Positions 20,768-34,424 of a stretch of 64,000 nt of DNA are shown here, in pieces. Both the position numbers and the translations under genes were made by a program. Location: positions 32,545,182-32,609,181 of the forward strand of contig OX344749.2 in the NCBI GenBank assembly GCA_947034885.2. The letters run 5' to 3'. The stretch's first letter is position 1. Every line of letters starts with the position of its first letter. The DNA comes from Thuidium tamariscinum. Lineage: Eukaryota; Streptophyta; Bryopsida; Hypnales; Thuidiaceae. The notes beneath the pieces were generated by a model. That model was not told the origin of the DNA. It saw nothing but the letters and a program-made list of their open reading frames with translations, and did not search any database.

Positions 20768-23700
20768 ATGCGGGCGGTGGCACGCGCACGCGGGCTGCAC
20801 CAGCAATGGCGCCCGCGGCGGCCATGGCAAGCACAAGTACATGCGGCAGGGCTTCGGTACCCACTTGGAGTTCGAGTCACAGACCCTTGGACCTCCACAC
20901 ACAGCGCAAGAGTCCGCCATGGCGCGCTCGAATTCGAGTATCCTTTCGCCACCAGAGGCTTCGATACTTCTGCCGACCCCTCTACATCTGGTGTGTGGGA
21001 CTTGCCATGAACACTGGATTTTAGCCTTTGAAAGGATTTGGCTTGTTTGCGTTTCTGATGATCATCAATAGGGTGGGGAAGTGGTGACGCCCTAACACTG
21101 GACTAATCACTAGAACGGAAGGCTGATAATGCAATAGTATTTGTAGTGGTTTTGCAGTGACCGTCAGAAATTTACTAACACTGGTTTGCAATATTTTAGT
21201 ATAACAGTATGCACCGGATAATGCAAGTGTTTGAGATTGCAATATTTTTTGCAACAGTTGATTTTAGGCTTTGAAGGATTCGGCTTGTTTTTGTTTCTGA
21301 TGGTCATCAATAGGATGAGGAAGTGGTGATCGATGCCCTAACGTTGGACTAATCACTAGTACGGAAGGCAGATATTGCAAAGCTTCTGTAGTGGCTTCGC
21401 AGTGACCGTCAGAAATCTATTAACAATTTTTTGCAATTGTAACACTATGCAATGGATACTGTGCAATTGTTTGAGATTGCAATAGTTTTTACGACAGTCA
21501 TGGGCATTAGTTTCTTGCCCAAGTTAGACTTTGCAACAAGTTTGCAGCACTTTAACAATTGACTTAAAATTTTTATCGAAGTGCGGAACCACTACAAAAC
21601 CATTGCAAAATTATTGATGATGTGCTGCGACTGCTACTTCCTGTTGCAGTGAATGATTCTTTAACTTGGTACTGGGTTTTCGTGAACTTTAGGTGACGAG
21701 TATAAGGCCGGTCCGCTGGCAGAGTACGAGCGCCGCGTGGCCGCTGGGGAACTAAAGCCTGGCGACGAGTTTCAGGTTTTTGGTCCTCTCCCAGCAATGA
21801 TATTACCACGTTCACATATTGCCCACGTCGTGGATGTGGAGGAGGATTACACGAGCTTACTCCTTTAATTCTGAGACCGCCTGTTTAATACGTTTGAGTT
21901 TTTGTGTTGTAAGGTGTATGTGGGCTCGCCAGCGTCCCTGCATTGACGTGATTAACCTATGTGTGGTGGAGCAGGAAAAGACACTGATGGAGCTTCAAGA
22001 CTTGTTTGAAAATCTGATGAGGGACGCTTATGATATTGGCTTAGAGAAGGATTCGCCTCGCACTTCCCAACGTAACAGGTTAGATTTCCACTGAAGACGC
22101 TCTCACATACAAATGTCAATGCGTGGAAGGAACAGTGTGGTACATTAATCTCTGAGGACCAAGGATTCAAACCTTTAAAATGACCAACTCGATTGATCCT
22201 ACTGTGAAAAGAATAGATTTCAAATTAGGTCAAATTTCATTCTACTAGAATAAGTGAAGAAGTCCTCGTTTGCGCTACAGACTCAAAACTGGGCTTCTCT
22301 GCTGACCTGATATCAGTTGTGGCTTGCAGTGGAGGAGGTTGGCTGTTCAAGCACTTCATGTCCAAGACGAACACGCCATCTCCGAAGGGCCTTTACCTCT
22401 ACGGAGGCGTTGGAACAGGGAAAACCATGCTCATGGACTTGTTTTACCACCAGTTGTAAGCTTTCGTCTGCTCTCCACTTTTTTCTATTTCACGCTGACC
22501 TAAAATTTCATACTCAGCTCCAGTTGTAGTTCTGCTGATAATCACTCAGAAAACTGTGGTTTCTGCTCTCATGATGACAGTAGTGTCAATGATTCTGTAT
22601 TGTGGTTGGTATCTGCAACAGGCCTTCGACGTGGAGGAAGCGGCGCATTCACTTCCATGATTTCATGTTGAATGTTCATAGTCGATTACAAGTAAGTTCT
22701 GGAATACATGCTCTCATAGGGGATTCATAGGGATGAGTTTGTTAACAAGGAGTTCATGCTAGGAATTGGTGAACTGATCGCAGCAAACCGTGAAGAGTCC
22801 TACTAAATTTCTGATGTTCTAAAGAGATGAAAATTGCCAACCTAGCTCCTGTCTTGTCCAGAAATAAGTGTCCAGTCTCTGGATATCATGTTTTTGAGGT
22901 TGTTTGATTAGGTTATTTAGAGGCTTTCTTTCGTCTAAGTTTGTGTAAATTGCACGGAGCACATGAATTGATTTTTGGTGATACATTATTTGAGAGTCTT
23001 CTGAATTATGCTTTTCACAATATAATCAATGAAGTTGGTATCAAACGTTTTCAACAAAACTGTAGACACTTATTTCTGTCCAGAAGGAGGGAGTATTTTG
23101 TTACGCAGATCTTCTGAGTGAATATATGGGCTTGAAAATCAAGTCTTTTTCATTTGGTTATGGTTTTTCTTTGCTTATTGTGTAATGATGCTCGACGGTG
23201 GGTTTAATGTAAGACAAGGTGAACTGTGGGCGCAGAGGAGCCGAGGCATGACAGATCCGCTGGAGATGGTGGCCGAGGAAATCGCCGAAGAATCAGTTCT
23301 GCTGTGTATTGACGAGTTCATGGTTTGTTTCTAGCCAGCTTCGTTTTGTGTCTGGGACCAGTGACTGTTGCAAGTCCCCTTTGGAAACAACGTTAAGCAC
23401 GTAAAATATATTAAAACATTCCAACTGTGATGAGTAATCACCGTCCCAATCAGCTTTGGGTTTTTTCACGTGAACATGTTGTTCTGAACAAACAGGGGAT
23501 TTTGCAATTTATTTGAATGGTAGTTTTGGGGGTGGATCTTGTCCCTACTTTGGAGAGGATTCCAACTCACTAACTTATATATATTTTTGTTTTGATTCCA
23601 TTTGAAACTAATGAAACATTTGCTGAAGTCATGACTTGCCTGCGGTGCGCAGGTCACAGATGTTGCCGACGCACTCATTTTGAATCGACTTTTTGATCAT

Positions 23701-26700
23701 CTCTTCAAAAACGGAGTTGTGAGCAACAACAGAACCTCAGTTGTTGGTATATGGGTTTTCTTTTTCTTTTTCGGAATCAAAAGCCTCGGTATAAATCATG
23801 AGGCCTCAGTATGATCAGTGTGACCATAGGGACTTTCGGGGATCTCCTTGGGATGGGGAAAATTCGTCAAATATGGTGTTGTTTAAGAGCTTCTTCAAAA
23901 GTCCAATAGTACTGGAAACCTTGTTTGAATTTATCAACGCATGCGGGGCATTACTCCAGGTGAGCCTGCTTGCACCATTTTAAATGCAGCACTTGTTGCT
24001 GCACTTCATCAGCTGCAAAGGGAGCTCATATCTATCTAACTTAGATCTGATGGTGCAGGTACTGGTGTCAACTTCTAACAGGGCGCCTGCAAAGCTTTAT
24101 GAGGGTGGCTTGCAACGGGATCTTTTTCTTCCGTTTATTGCGAAACTCCAAGTACGCAACATCTAGCAAGAACTTAACAGACCCCCGTGCTAACTCAGAA
24201 ACAGTGATTTTCATGAGTTTCATAAATTGCGAGTCCTTTTCACGTCACGCAGAGATTCTGTTTGTTGTTAGTCCCGCTCTCAAGAGGCAATGGCTGACGA
24301 TATGGTTCCCATATTATATGCAGAAGCGATGTGTGATTCATGAGATCGGTTCAGCCACCGACTATCGACGATTGACAGCTGTGAGTAGCCCCCTCCTTTT
24401 CTCATTTTTAAGAGAGTGCCAACATGATGGCGACCACATGTATTTTGATGAAGCAGAAGATGTTCACATTATATTTTACCCTTTAAAGCACGAAACAAAT
24501 TTTAGTTGTATTCAGTTAATGCACTCTTTCATCCCCAATAGGTGATCATTTCAGCCGTATTTTAAACGGGAATAAGAAAAACTGACGAATATAGATTACT
24601 GTCTTTCATGAGAGCACCAAATGTAACGATCTGTTTTGAAATGGTGTAATTTCGCTTATGGGTGCTCGAAAAACAAGGACTGACTGTAAGATAACCAAAG
24701 TCTCCAAGCTTGCACATGAATCTTGATGTCTTCTTATTCAGGATTCTTACTCTTCAAGCCTTAGATGCACATTTTAAGGATTAGCGATTTTTCTGCAGTC
24801 ATAAGGGGACGACGTTAAACCTGTGTGAAGTAAGGTTTCTGATATTTTGAATGGTATAATGAACAGGCTGAAAGTGGATTCTATTTCATGGGGCCTGATG
24901 CTTCGGAAACTCTGCGCAAGTTGTTTCTGGCAGAGATGGACGGAGAGGAGGCCAGACCAGCGACTGTGGAAGTTATTATGGGTCGAAAGTTGAAGGTATG
25001 ACTGACTAAATTCACATAATCCTGCTGCTATTTGTTGTATTTTTGTAGCCGTACTACTAATGAATGGGATGGGATACATTCTTCCTGAAAATGGAATTTG
25101 CTGTCTCAAACAGCCCCAACTAAGCAGTGATTTGAACAAGTCAATTTTTTATTTTATTGGGAGGGGGGGGCGGCTAATGAGAAGAACAAGACATGCTAAA
25201 TTATTTTGTGAGGCATGTTCACAGGTCCCTCTAGCAGGTGCAGGTTGTGCCTGGTTCCAGTTTCACGAGTTATGTGAGATGCCATTGGGTGCCGCTGATT
25301 TCATTGGACTCTTCAGTAAGTACTGCTTATTTACTTACAATTTGGCAGCGATAAACTCTTTCGCATAACGGAGTTCGAGAGTGCGTTCCTTGGCTTCAAA
25401 TTATTCGAACTTTTTGACAATTTGTTACCACACTTAGGGATACCGCTGCTTGGAGAACCTATTTTTGATAAAAGGCTCAACTACTTTTGTGGCATGAACA
25501 CAGAGAGCTTTCATACGTTGGCGTTAGACAATGTGCCCATATTTGGATCGCACAACCGATCTTCAGCTTATCGTTTTGTTACTCTAGTAGATGTAAGTTC
25601 CAGCTCCAATTGTTGTATTGGTCATGTCATATTTATCAGTAGATTGAAGGGTCTTTCCATCTTTGTAAATTTCATTGACCAAAGTTTTTATTGTCTAGTC
25701 ATAAAGAATTTTACATCTAGAATCTTGTCAATCTTGTCAAGTCCTAATATATTTTGCTTCAAAAGCGTTAGATTGTCCTGAAAGTTATTTCATTGCTGTA
25801 AGTTAATTTTCCTTTCTCTTCCCCATCTTGTCATGAACTGATTTCACAAATCATGAAGCATCAAGTGACCATGCTTGTCAAATTGCTAAACAATAGAGAA
25901 AAATTCCTTTTTTTAACATTTGTGTATGTGTACTCCATTCCATCCCTTTCATATAGCTCCTAGAGTAAGCTCTTGAAAATACTCATCATACACTTACTTG
26001 ATGCCATCCCTCATTAAGTCCATGTAAAAACTTTATTGGCTCTCAATTGAAGGGAACCAAGGAGGTTTCCACATCAATAGAAGCTACATGTCAAGAAATT
26101 TGAGTAGGACCTTACTAAAAAACCAATCCTATGTTATGGCAAGAATAGACCCTCTTGTAGCATAGCTACTTATTGTTTATGTTTTTTTGCAAGCTTTGCA
26201 CAAGTTTGAATATGGTTTGGTGCCTTGTAGCATAGCTTCTTGTTTGTGTTAGTTCACAAGCTTTGCACAAGTTTGAATGTGGTTTGGTGCCTTGTAGCAT
26301 AGCTTCTTGTTTGTGTTAGTTCACAAGCTTTGTACAAGTTTGTATGTGGTTTGGTGTCTTGTAATGTAGCTTCATGTTGTTTGTGTTTTTTTGCAAGCTT
26401 TGCACAAGTTTGAATGTGGTTTGGTGTCATGTAACATAGTTGCTCATTTGTGTATGTTCACAAGCCTTGTACAAGTTTAAATGTGGTTTGGTGTCTCGTA
26501 GAGTAGTTGCTTGTTATTTGTGTATATTCACAAGCTTTGCACAAGTTTGAATGTGGTTTGGTGTCTCATAGTGTAGCTGCTTGCTGTTTGTGTTTGTTTG
26601 CAAGCTTTCCACATGCTTGAATGTGCTTGAATGTGGTTTGACAGGTGATGTATGAGCACAGGGCGCGGTTCATGTGCTCAGCAGACGGATCCCCTAGAGA

Positions 26701-28298
26701 GCTCTTTGAGAAGGTCGTGACACGAGCAGAGGCTCCTCGGAAGAGTGATACTCGCTCGAGTCGTTACGAAGATGCAGACTTGTTGGTGGATGATGAACTG
26801 GGGTTTGCCAAGGACCGAACGATGAGCAGGTCTAACTTACAACCTGTACTTCTTTGGGGGATGTTTTGAATTTGCTGCAATTTAATTCTTTGTGTAGCTA
26901 GTATTTTCCCATTTATTTAGACAGTGAATGAATCACTAAGTGAATTAAGAGAGAGAACCAATAATTTGTGAGATTTTTGCTATGAGAAAACCATATATGA
27001 GTAGGAACCTAGATTGATCATCTTGTGAAACAATATATGTGTGTGCCTATGTAATTATATATATGAGGTCATATATTATGTCACTAGAATTAGTGAAGAG
27101 CATCTCATATGTTGGGAAAAAATTGAATTAACTACATCAAACAAAGGATAAACCCACAAAAGACCTATTCAAACTCACTTCAAAAAAATTGGACATCTTA
27201 GTCAAAATTAGGCGTTTTGGTCTTGTAGGGGTCAATGACTCCATTCACAAACCATCTTACTACATTAGCATGCAATATTCACTCCACAAAAATAGAAATG
27301 CACTTTTTATTTATAGAAAATACTTTGTTTTCTTGTGGATGAAAATTGTTAACAAGAAAATGAATCTTTATTCCAATAGTATGTATATTAGGAAATTATT
27401 TTTTCATTTGGCCTTTTTCTACCTTAAAGATCTACCACACAAGCAAAATCATTCAATGCAAGATGTATTAATTGCTTTTTATAACATTTTTCTATTAGAA
27501 TAACATTTATATCTAATATTTTCATGGCTTTAGAGCAATGAAGATACTTTTTTCTTTCTGGGAGTATTCACCAAATAACTAAAAATAAAATTATTTTCAA
27601 TAGACAAATATAAGTAGAGTGACTTGAACTAATTGAGTTTAATTTGTTTAGTTACATTTGCTATTGTATGATGGGGTCTACAATAAAGTAGAATTGTCTA
27701 AAATCAAGTTGATTTTAATTGGATAAAGTGAATTTGTTTGGCAATGATTTCAATGTATTTGGAAGCTCTTACTTTTGAATTATATATAGACAAATTGTAC
27801 CAAGAGTTGGGTGAATAATATTTGAATATATCATATAAAAGTTTTAGGTTAAATTGATAGCTTTAATTTCTAAAAATGTCATTTGATGTCTTGAAGTTGA
27901 ATATAGAACATTGTTCAACAATTATCTATGTATTTGTTAGATTTTTTAGGGTATGCGTTTTAAACATGTTCAGTTTTAAGTGATCTTGCCTTAGTGCTAT
28001 TTTTTTCTTTTACTACATATTCCTGGAAATACATTATCAACAACCATATTATAGAATGATTTTTTTGTTCAAATTTAGGGTTTAAAATGTGTTTTCTCTA
28101 TAAGTTTAAGCACAATTCATTTTAACATAATTAAAATGACTTTCTACACTAAATCTATCATTTTTACTTTTGGTATTATTTATGATAGTGGTGCAATTTT
28201 ACAGATTGACAGAAATGCATAGTAAGGAGTATTTGAAGGAGCACTCGGAAGCTCATTTAAGCAATGAACATCAAGTCCATGTACTTAGGGAAGCATGA
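20768..28298 (+). CDS. AFG1-like mitochondrial AAA-type ATPase
   Basis: AFG1/LACE1 proteins are mitochondrial P-loop ATPases involved in turnover or quality control of respiratory-chain subunits. Fourteen exons join in phase to 498 codons: 20768-20990, 21693-21775, 21975-22078, 22330-22455, 22622-22691, 23236-23322, 23653-23718, 24059-24151, 24324-24380, 24867-24995, 25225-25315, 25504-25592, 26645-26829 and 28205-28298. Motifs: GPLAEYERRVAAGE, Walker A GGVGTGKT, RRIHFHDFMLNVHSRLQ, Walker B LLCIDEFMVTD, sensor-like STSNRAP, LPFIAKL, then CEMPLGAADF and AYRFVTLVDVMYEHRA near the C-terminus. The family's order and length are kept. The start follows an in-frame stop at 20759; the first ~50 residues are Arg-rich, as in a mitochondrial presequence. 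The fifth-to-sixth exon junction could use a nearby alternative acceptor. Introns hold repeats; the last is 1.4 kb and AT-rich. No disabling change is seen. Confidence 0.92.
21017..21499 (+). repeat. Tandem duplication (about 243-bp unit) in intron 1 of the AFG1-like gene
   Basis: Unit 1 begins at 21017 and unit 2 at 21260. They share GATTTTAG, GGCTTGTTT, ACTAATCACTAG and GCAGTGACCGTCAGAAAT at equal spacing. Divergence is moderate, so the duplication is old. No coding capacity. Confidence 0.7.
26152..26640 (+). repeat. Seven-copy tandem repeat (about 66-71-bp unit) in an AFG1-like intron
   Basis: Each unit contains CAAGCTTTGCACAAGTTTGA followed by ATGTGGTTTGGTG and a TTGTAGCATAGCT-like segment; unit starts fall near 26153, 26225, 26291, 26358, 26429, 26495 and 26566. 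The array ends directly at the acceptor of the exon at 26645, so its TTTGACAG end supplies the splice acceptor region. Confidence 0.85.
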
Positions 28299-28345
28299 TG
28301 TTGTAACTATATTAGTGTTCATTAGAACTCCCTAGTTCATTTCCT

Positions 28346-29298
28346 TAACCTCTAAAGCCCTGACTATGTTTTCACCAAAAATGCTCCAAAACTGCCATTT
28401 CTAATACAAGTGCAGATTTATTTATTTTTAAAACATTTTTGACTCATGTAACCGTAGGATCTTGTAGTAAGGTGGTTTGTAAACATGTCGAAAAAATTTC
28501 AGAAATTTCCACCGTGTAGATTGCAAGATATAATCATTTGAATTGACAAAAATTATTTTTTTATCCCTGCGAAAATCCGGGCAGCTGCACTTCACAAGGT
28601 CACATTTGTGTGAAAAAAAGTTCAAAATGATGGTTACTCTTTGAATTCATACTTCATTGCAAGTTGGCTACATTCTCAAAAAATTTCGAACCATTTGGAA
28701 TTGTACAACATATAGGAAAAATTAAGTAAGTAGAAAGAAGTAAAAAATGAGCCAAAATACTAAATTGTGAACATTTTATTCATGGAATTGAAAATTTTCA
28801 ATCCCAATGGTTAAAATGTTGTAATAAACAATCTACACCTTTTGTTTTTATTTTTTTCCAAAAATATAAAAAATTGAATTAAATGAAGAATTTCAAACTT
28901 TTTTTGTACTGTAGAGATTCTGTAACTGGCCACAAACTACCCCAAACTCAAAATTTTCATAACTTTTGACTCATTGATTGGAATGGATTGATTCAAAGCT
29001 TCCCATGTCTGTATAAACCTAAAGAGCCAATTTGAAATTTCACTTTTTAAAAAAAAAGTTTTTTTGAAGAAGTTTTTTCAGCTGCCTGGACTGCCCGCCG
29101 AGTAAAGGAAACAACATATCCTGCCATAACTTTTTAACTGTGAAGTCAAAAGTTATGAAAATTGTGAGGCCTTAAAGCTATTCCTTGGGCACACATTGTA
29201 TCAAAATTTCAAAGACAAAAAATAAAATGACCATTCATAGTGAGTTGCCCAAAAATTTTATAATCTCAAAAAACGATGTTCAGGGCTTTAGGGGTTAA
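28346..29298 (+). mobile_element. piggyBac-like non-autonomous element, copy 1
   Basis: The ends are TTAACCTCTAAAGCCCTGA and, inverted, TTAACCCCTAAAGCCCTGA. TTAA duplications with CCY-type termini are the piggyBac pattern. The ~0.95-kb interior is AT-rich and non-coding and matches the copies at 47251, 53616 and, more weakly, 60687. It begins 48 bp after the AFG1-like stop codon and so may lie in that gene's 3' region. Confidence 0.7.
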
Positions 29299-30686
29299 AC
29301 ACTAGGGGCTAATTCAATTTTCTAAAAATGTAGAGATGTATTATATAGAAGGATAATTTGATGATGATTTTCAAACAATAGTTGTAAACTATAAACCATA
29401 GACCACATCTATAGGGTTGGATCTAGCTATTACTACACCAACTTATGTTTAATAAACAAAATTTAAATTTTTTTATAAAATTGATTGATGATTTGTAAAT
29501 AGTGATTTTCACATTGAGATTATTTGTTTTTTAAGTTTCAAATGTCAAATTCTAGAATGCTGTTAAAAACTTATGTATTTTTTTAAGTCATTTTTAGAAC
29601 CAATGAGGTGTTTTTGTATTCTTTGAGTTAAAAAATATTTTCAAAGAAGAATCTTGATATTAGAAAATTTACACAAGAATCTACAAACATTTAAAAGGAT
29701 GAATATTCAAGTATTTATATATTTATAATAATTCTTTATTGACTTATGAAGACCTAACTTTTGACCTATAAACATTGATCAATATAAATTTTGTGAGCAA
29801 AAAAGTCAAAAATCAAGCTACAAAAGTTGTTTTAATTAACCTTGATAACAATTGATTGCAAAGAATTTTAGATCTTAATTGTGTTGAATAACTTGGTATT
29901 ATTTCTAATACTTAAATCATGAAATTAGTCATTATTGCACTAATTGAGTTGACAATGCTATGAGTCTTTACTCTTGATGAAGATTTTTACTAAGAAGGAT
30001 TCCTGCAAGAGTATACAAATCAATACTATTCTAAGAAGGGAATTTCTACAAACATAGTTGGTAAAAATCCTAATTTAGAATGAAAACTTATAGCATTGTC
30101 AAATTGATTAATGTAGTTAACAATAAATTTCCTTATTATTGTTATGCACTTGAGCCTTTCCACTCTTTTGAGCCTTCTCTAATCCTAAATGATTTAGAGA
30201 AGACTAATAAACTAATAGTCAATTAAATATGGCCTTCAAAAGTTGCAATTCAAATTTCATGAAATTCCTCACTTCAAACAACCTACTTTCATTATATTCA
30301 TCATGTTATCATTTTAGGACACAATTCTACATCTTTGGAAAATCTATTATGATAAGCACTTAGTGTCACAATTCTTGTCACAAAATTTGTCACGTTTTCA
30401 TCCTAGAGAATTATCATTCAATTGTTTCATGTGACATTCATAATGAAAACCTAGACACAAGACAAAAATCATTTGATCAAACACTAATGTTCAAGATGTT
30501 ATGATCAAACTCTAGTGCTATCAACTTTCTGAAGTTGCTTGTCAAGTGACTGCAATGTTGAATGTTGTTGTAGCTAGTAAGGTTACTTGATTAATTTCAA
30601 ATCGTATAATAATTCCCCCATCATGCCAATCACATACACTGATTTCTTGGGGAGCCCTGTTGAGCAAATATCATAAGCGAATACCC
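29299..30686. other. AT-rich intergenic stretch, nothing recognised
   Basis: Very AT-rich sequence without open frames above about 60 codons, terminal repeats or RNA genes that I can support. Confidence 0.4.
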
Positions 30687-30960
30687 ATTAGGAGGGATTT
30701 GAGGGCTCCAAAGGTCCGTTTCAGGACTGTTCCCAAAACTGGTCTGGGGAACGGCTGGCCGCTGTCAGGCCAGCATTTCTCAAAAAAAAATAAAAAATTG
30801 GGTCCTGAAATATGAAAAAAAGTCAAAAAAAAAAAAGTTAACGACGTGGCAGTTGTTCGACCATGTAGGATTCCCTATTGAACTGCGTTCCCGCGACAGA
30901 TTACAGGATTTCGGGTTGTGGAAACTCACAGGCTCCTAAAGCCCTCAAATCTCTCCTAAT
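30687..30960. mobile_element. ATTAGAGG-type MITE, copy 1
   Basis: The ends are ATTAGGAGGGATTTGAGGGC and the inverse of ATTAGGAGAGATTTGAGGGC. The interior carries GTTTCAGGACTGTTCCC, an A-rich tract and GACGTGGCA, the shared order of this family. The target duplication is unclear. Confidence 0.75.
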
Positions 30961-32030
30961 GCTATCATGTGTAACTTAGCGGATGTTTATATGAAAAGGA
31001 TGCTGATCTTACCAGTACATGCGTACCAACACCAATAGATTCAATCAAGGTAACCGATATATCCCTACTTGTTATTCATATGACACAAGTTGCCACTTTG
31101 ACACAATTAAAGAGTATCTTTATGAATTTTCAAGAAATAGTTCTAGATTACAAACAACAATTAGAGAGGTTCATTGATTGAAAGGAATACCTCTCCAGTC
31201 CTGAAATGAACTCCAACTTCAGATTCCAAAATTTCGCACATTAAGAATGCAGATGAGTAAGTTTCACTACCAAATCATTTTGATTTACAAAGTATCATAC
31301 AAAATCCTACACCTCATTCGTCATAGCAACCCAGTTTTATAGTTGCATCCAGTTGGTGTTCAACAGTTGGCGTTCCATGCACTTCAGAGTCAGAGGACTT
31401 TTTTGCTCGACATTTTCTTCTTTCTTATTCTGTTGAAGATTCTCAAGCACACCATGATCAAGCGTTAGTTAAAGTGTGACTGGTGATTCAGCCCTGTTCT
31501 ACATCAAATATACGTCTTATTGTTTGAAATTCAACAATTAGGACATTGTTTGAAATATACTAAAAGCCGTCATGACAGAAACTGACAATTCTACAAGTCA
31601 AATGTATTGTAATATTTTTGTTTAGTATCATATAAGTTTCTGGAATTATAAAACTACGAAGTTCAAAAGATCAGATTCTAATCAGTAAGTCCTAGCAATG
31701 TTGACAACATTATATAACCTTGGTGAGGTTGAAAACCTTTGTAGCAGACTTTTTTCAGCTTACTTCAAAAACTAACTCATGGAAAAAATATAGTCTATGG
31801 GACTCATCAGCAAGCACTTCACTATGTAGAGTAAGCTCAGTTGTCAACATTAAGACTTCACAATTCAGAGATATAACTAATCAAACAATACATCAAACTA
31901 ACTTGACAAATTAAATCCTAGACAAATACAAAATAAAGCAATAAATATTCACTGGAATAGAATCCTCAAAGCTTCTGAATCTATTCAATTTTGGCAAAAG
32001 TGGAAAAAATTTAACAAGGTCTTTTTTCCG
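30961..32030. other. AT-rich intergenic stretch
   Basis: No recognisable gene. A 64-codon open frame at 31720-31914 has no similarity I can support. The right end borders the transposase remnant at 32031. Confidence 0.4.
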
Positions 32031-33110
32031 ATGAAGAAAAAAGAGTGTATGCACCAAGCACTAATGACCCTCTATCCCCCGCAAGCTCAAGGAGTTGTAA
32101 ATGCAAAACATTCTCTTTTGAACAATCCCTTACATCTTGGATTGGTTGCAGTAAAGATAGAAAGTTCTATGGCCCCATGTAGCTTGTGGTCCTTGAAATT
32201 GTCAACAAAAAGAATACTTTTACAACCTTGACGACAAAGATCAACATCCCACTCATTCACCCAACATTGAAAAATAGCATCAGTCATCTATACCTTTTAA
32301 TTGTTGTTAAATTTTTAATCCAATTGAGCAAGAGTCTTCCTTTGAAAACAATGAGGTACTTTGGATTCTCCAATAAACAACGGTTCACATCAACCACTTC
32401 TGGATGCATTAATAGTGTGAACAAGAGTTAGTCATACCTTGAATTGCTTCTTGCCAAGACGTATGTGGCGAGCAATACCTAATTTATGTAGGGCAATATA
32501 AAAAAATGAGGTCTTGTCCATATTGTATATATCATCTAAGGAACAACCTTCTTGATAGGTAGCATGGAGTAATGTAGTAATTTTCACGCAATTGTTTTGA
32601 ACTTCTATGCTTGATACAAACGTTACTTCTCCATGAAAACGCACAGACTTCAAATTGTGGCACTATTTGAACTTATCAAGTCACCCATTTGAGAGTTGTA
32701 GTTGATTGTTGACAAGAGTTCCAAGTACATCATAGACTTTGCTTGCAATTAATTTAATAGCATCTCTAGTGAGACTATTGAAGAGTCGCTCCTCAATACA
32801 ATTGATCCGTCACGCTAACATTTCTTCAGATGCAATATTGTATACAAACTTGCGTTTTTTTATGGAGGATAACTATTAGCTAGACAACTACGATACCATT
32901 GCTCTACTTTCAACCAAGGGGAAAGAGATGACTAAGATAGTTTAGGAAAACTATGAGTATGAAAGTGTGCAATAGTCTTGCTTTGAATCTTGTTGTTGAC
33001 ATTGTGCTAGTTCATAATATGAACCTTATCTTGCAATGTAGGTTGGGTCTTTCTCGTGGCATCTCCATATGGCAAAGCAGATGATGCTTCATGCGGTCGA
33101 TGTCTTGATG
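32031..33110 (-). pseudogene. pogo/Tigger-like transposase remnant
   Basis: On -, fragments in several frames follow the order of a pogo-type (CENP-B-like) transposase. A DNA-binding part has TLQDKVHIMN and SQSSLSPWLKVEQ (about 33040-32900). Then come SVRFHGEV, the first acidic motif DDIYNMDKTSFFY (about 32515) and ILFVDNFKDHK (about 32205), which holds the second Asp. Multiple stops and frame changes make it non-functional. No flanking terminal repeats were identified. Confidence 0.65.
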
Positions 33111-33199
33111 GTGATATTATATTGAATGAGAAGTTTAAAACATATCCTTAGAGGTTTGCAAGTTTAGATCAAAAGTCAAATATATACAAGTTCAAAATC

Positions 33200-33520
33200 A
33201 TAAGAGGATTTTCAGCTGCTGTAAGAGACTGCAAGTTCCCAAACGCTGGGAACGCGATGCTGATGTGGTCGAGCGACTGCCACGTCAGAAAATAATAATT
33301 TTTTATTAATTTTAATTAAATATTAAATATTTTTAAAATAATTTTTAAAATAATTTTTTTTCTCTTTAATACATTCTGAAGTTTTTTGAAAAAAAAAATT
33401 TTAATTTTTTTTTTTCAAAATTCAAAAATTCAGGCCAGCAGGGGGCTGGTCTGCAGCAGTGGGAACAATTTCGGGGAACACCCTTGAAACGGTCTCCTAG
33501 GGGCCCAGAAATCCTCTTAT
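33200..33520. mobile_element. ATTAGAGG-type MITE, copy 2
   Basis: The ends are ATAAGAGGATTT and the exact inverse, and the interior is shared in opposite orientation with the copy at 40882-41230, including GCCAGCAGGGGGCTGGTCTG and the GACGTGGCA/TGCCACGTC motif. Length 321 bp. It lies immediately beyond the pogo-like remnant. Confidence 0.8.
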
Positions 33521-34012
33521 GAGTGTTCACAATTGCCAATGGAAAATAGTGAATTGAATTACAAGCACAATCACTAGTGAATATAGTTCTAAATGTTGAA
33601 TTATAAATCTCATTGAGAATCAAGACATGAGAAGTTGAATTCAAACAATACAAATTAAAAAAACAATAAACTTGTAACTAGAAATTCACTAGTAATTAAT
33701 TTGAATTAGAAATTGATGATTCAATCAAAACCTCACTACTATAGTAAATATAGTTTCTACTAAATCATGACTTGCATTAAGAATAAACATATGAAGAGCC
33801 AAATGCAAGTTCAAAGTGTCATTGATAAACTCAAACAATTCAATAATTACTATAACTACAAAGTAATTCACCACTCATCCAATTGAATTAGAAGTTTTTG
33901 ACTCAATTAGAAATCCTTAATACTGTAAACAATATAAATCATAAGCTCTGTTGTGCCCTCTTGAGAATATGAGATTTGTTGTGCATTGTCCTATAGTATG
34001 TCATAAGTTCAA

Positions 34013-34172
34013 AACAAAAGGAGTGATTCTAAATTGTATTAAAGAAGCTAAAGTCAAAGGAACACCACTACAAATTGTATTACAAAAGCTAAAAACCAAA
34101 AGAGTGCCACTAAACTGTATTGTAGAAGCTAAAAGCCAAAGGAATGATATTGAAATTATATCAAGAGTTATT
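34013..34172 (+). repeat. Short tandem repeat, about 40-bp unit, nearly four copies
   Basis: Units contain AAATTGTATTA, AAGCTAAA and CCAAAGGA-like blocks spaced 40-42 bp. The array creates a repetitive 88-codon frame (33951-34217), which I attribute to the repeat and not to a gene. Confidence 0.6.
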
Positions 34173-34424
34173 GAGTATTATGTTGCCATTTTTTACCAAA
34201 ATTGTTGCAATAGTTAATTGACAAAAAGAGACACCTATGGGATTGTAGACATTTTCATTTTGCAGGTGGGTCAAGTTAATCGACAAAAAAATACACCAAC
34301 ATGACTGTACATAAGTGTTTTCATTTAGTAGGTGGACCGACTCTGACATGATCACAACAATAACTTCATTGGTGGTTAATGTAGTGCACTTTATGCATAC
34401 AAGGAGTTTGAAAATTTGAAAATA

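Noticed and set aside
20510..20920. A 136-codon frame on - before the AFG1-like gene
   Set aside because: It overlaps the leader and first exon of a well-supported gene on + and has no recognisable features.
26152..26640. Regularly spaced repeats resembling a CRISPR array
   Set aside because: The units are contiguous diverged tandem copies without unique spacers, and lie in an intron of a plant nuclear gene.
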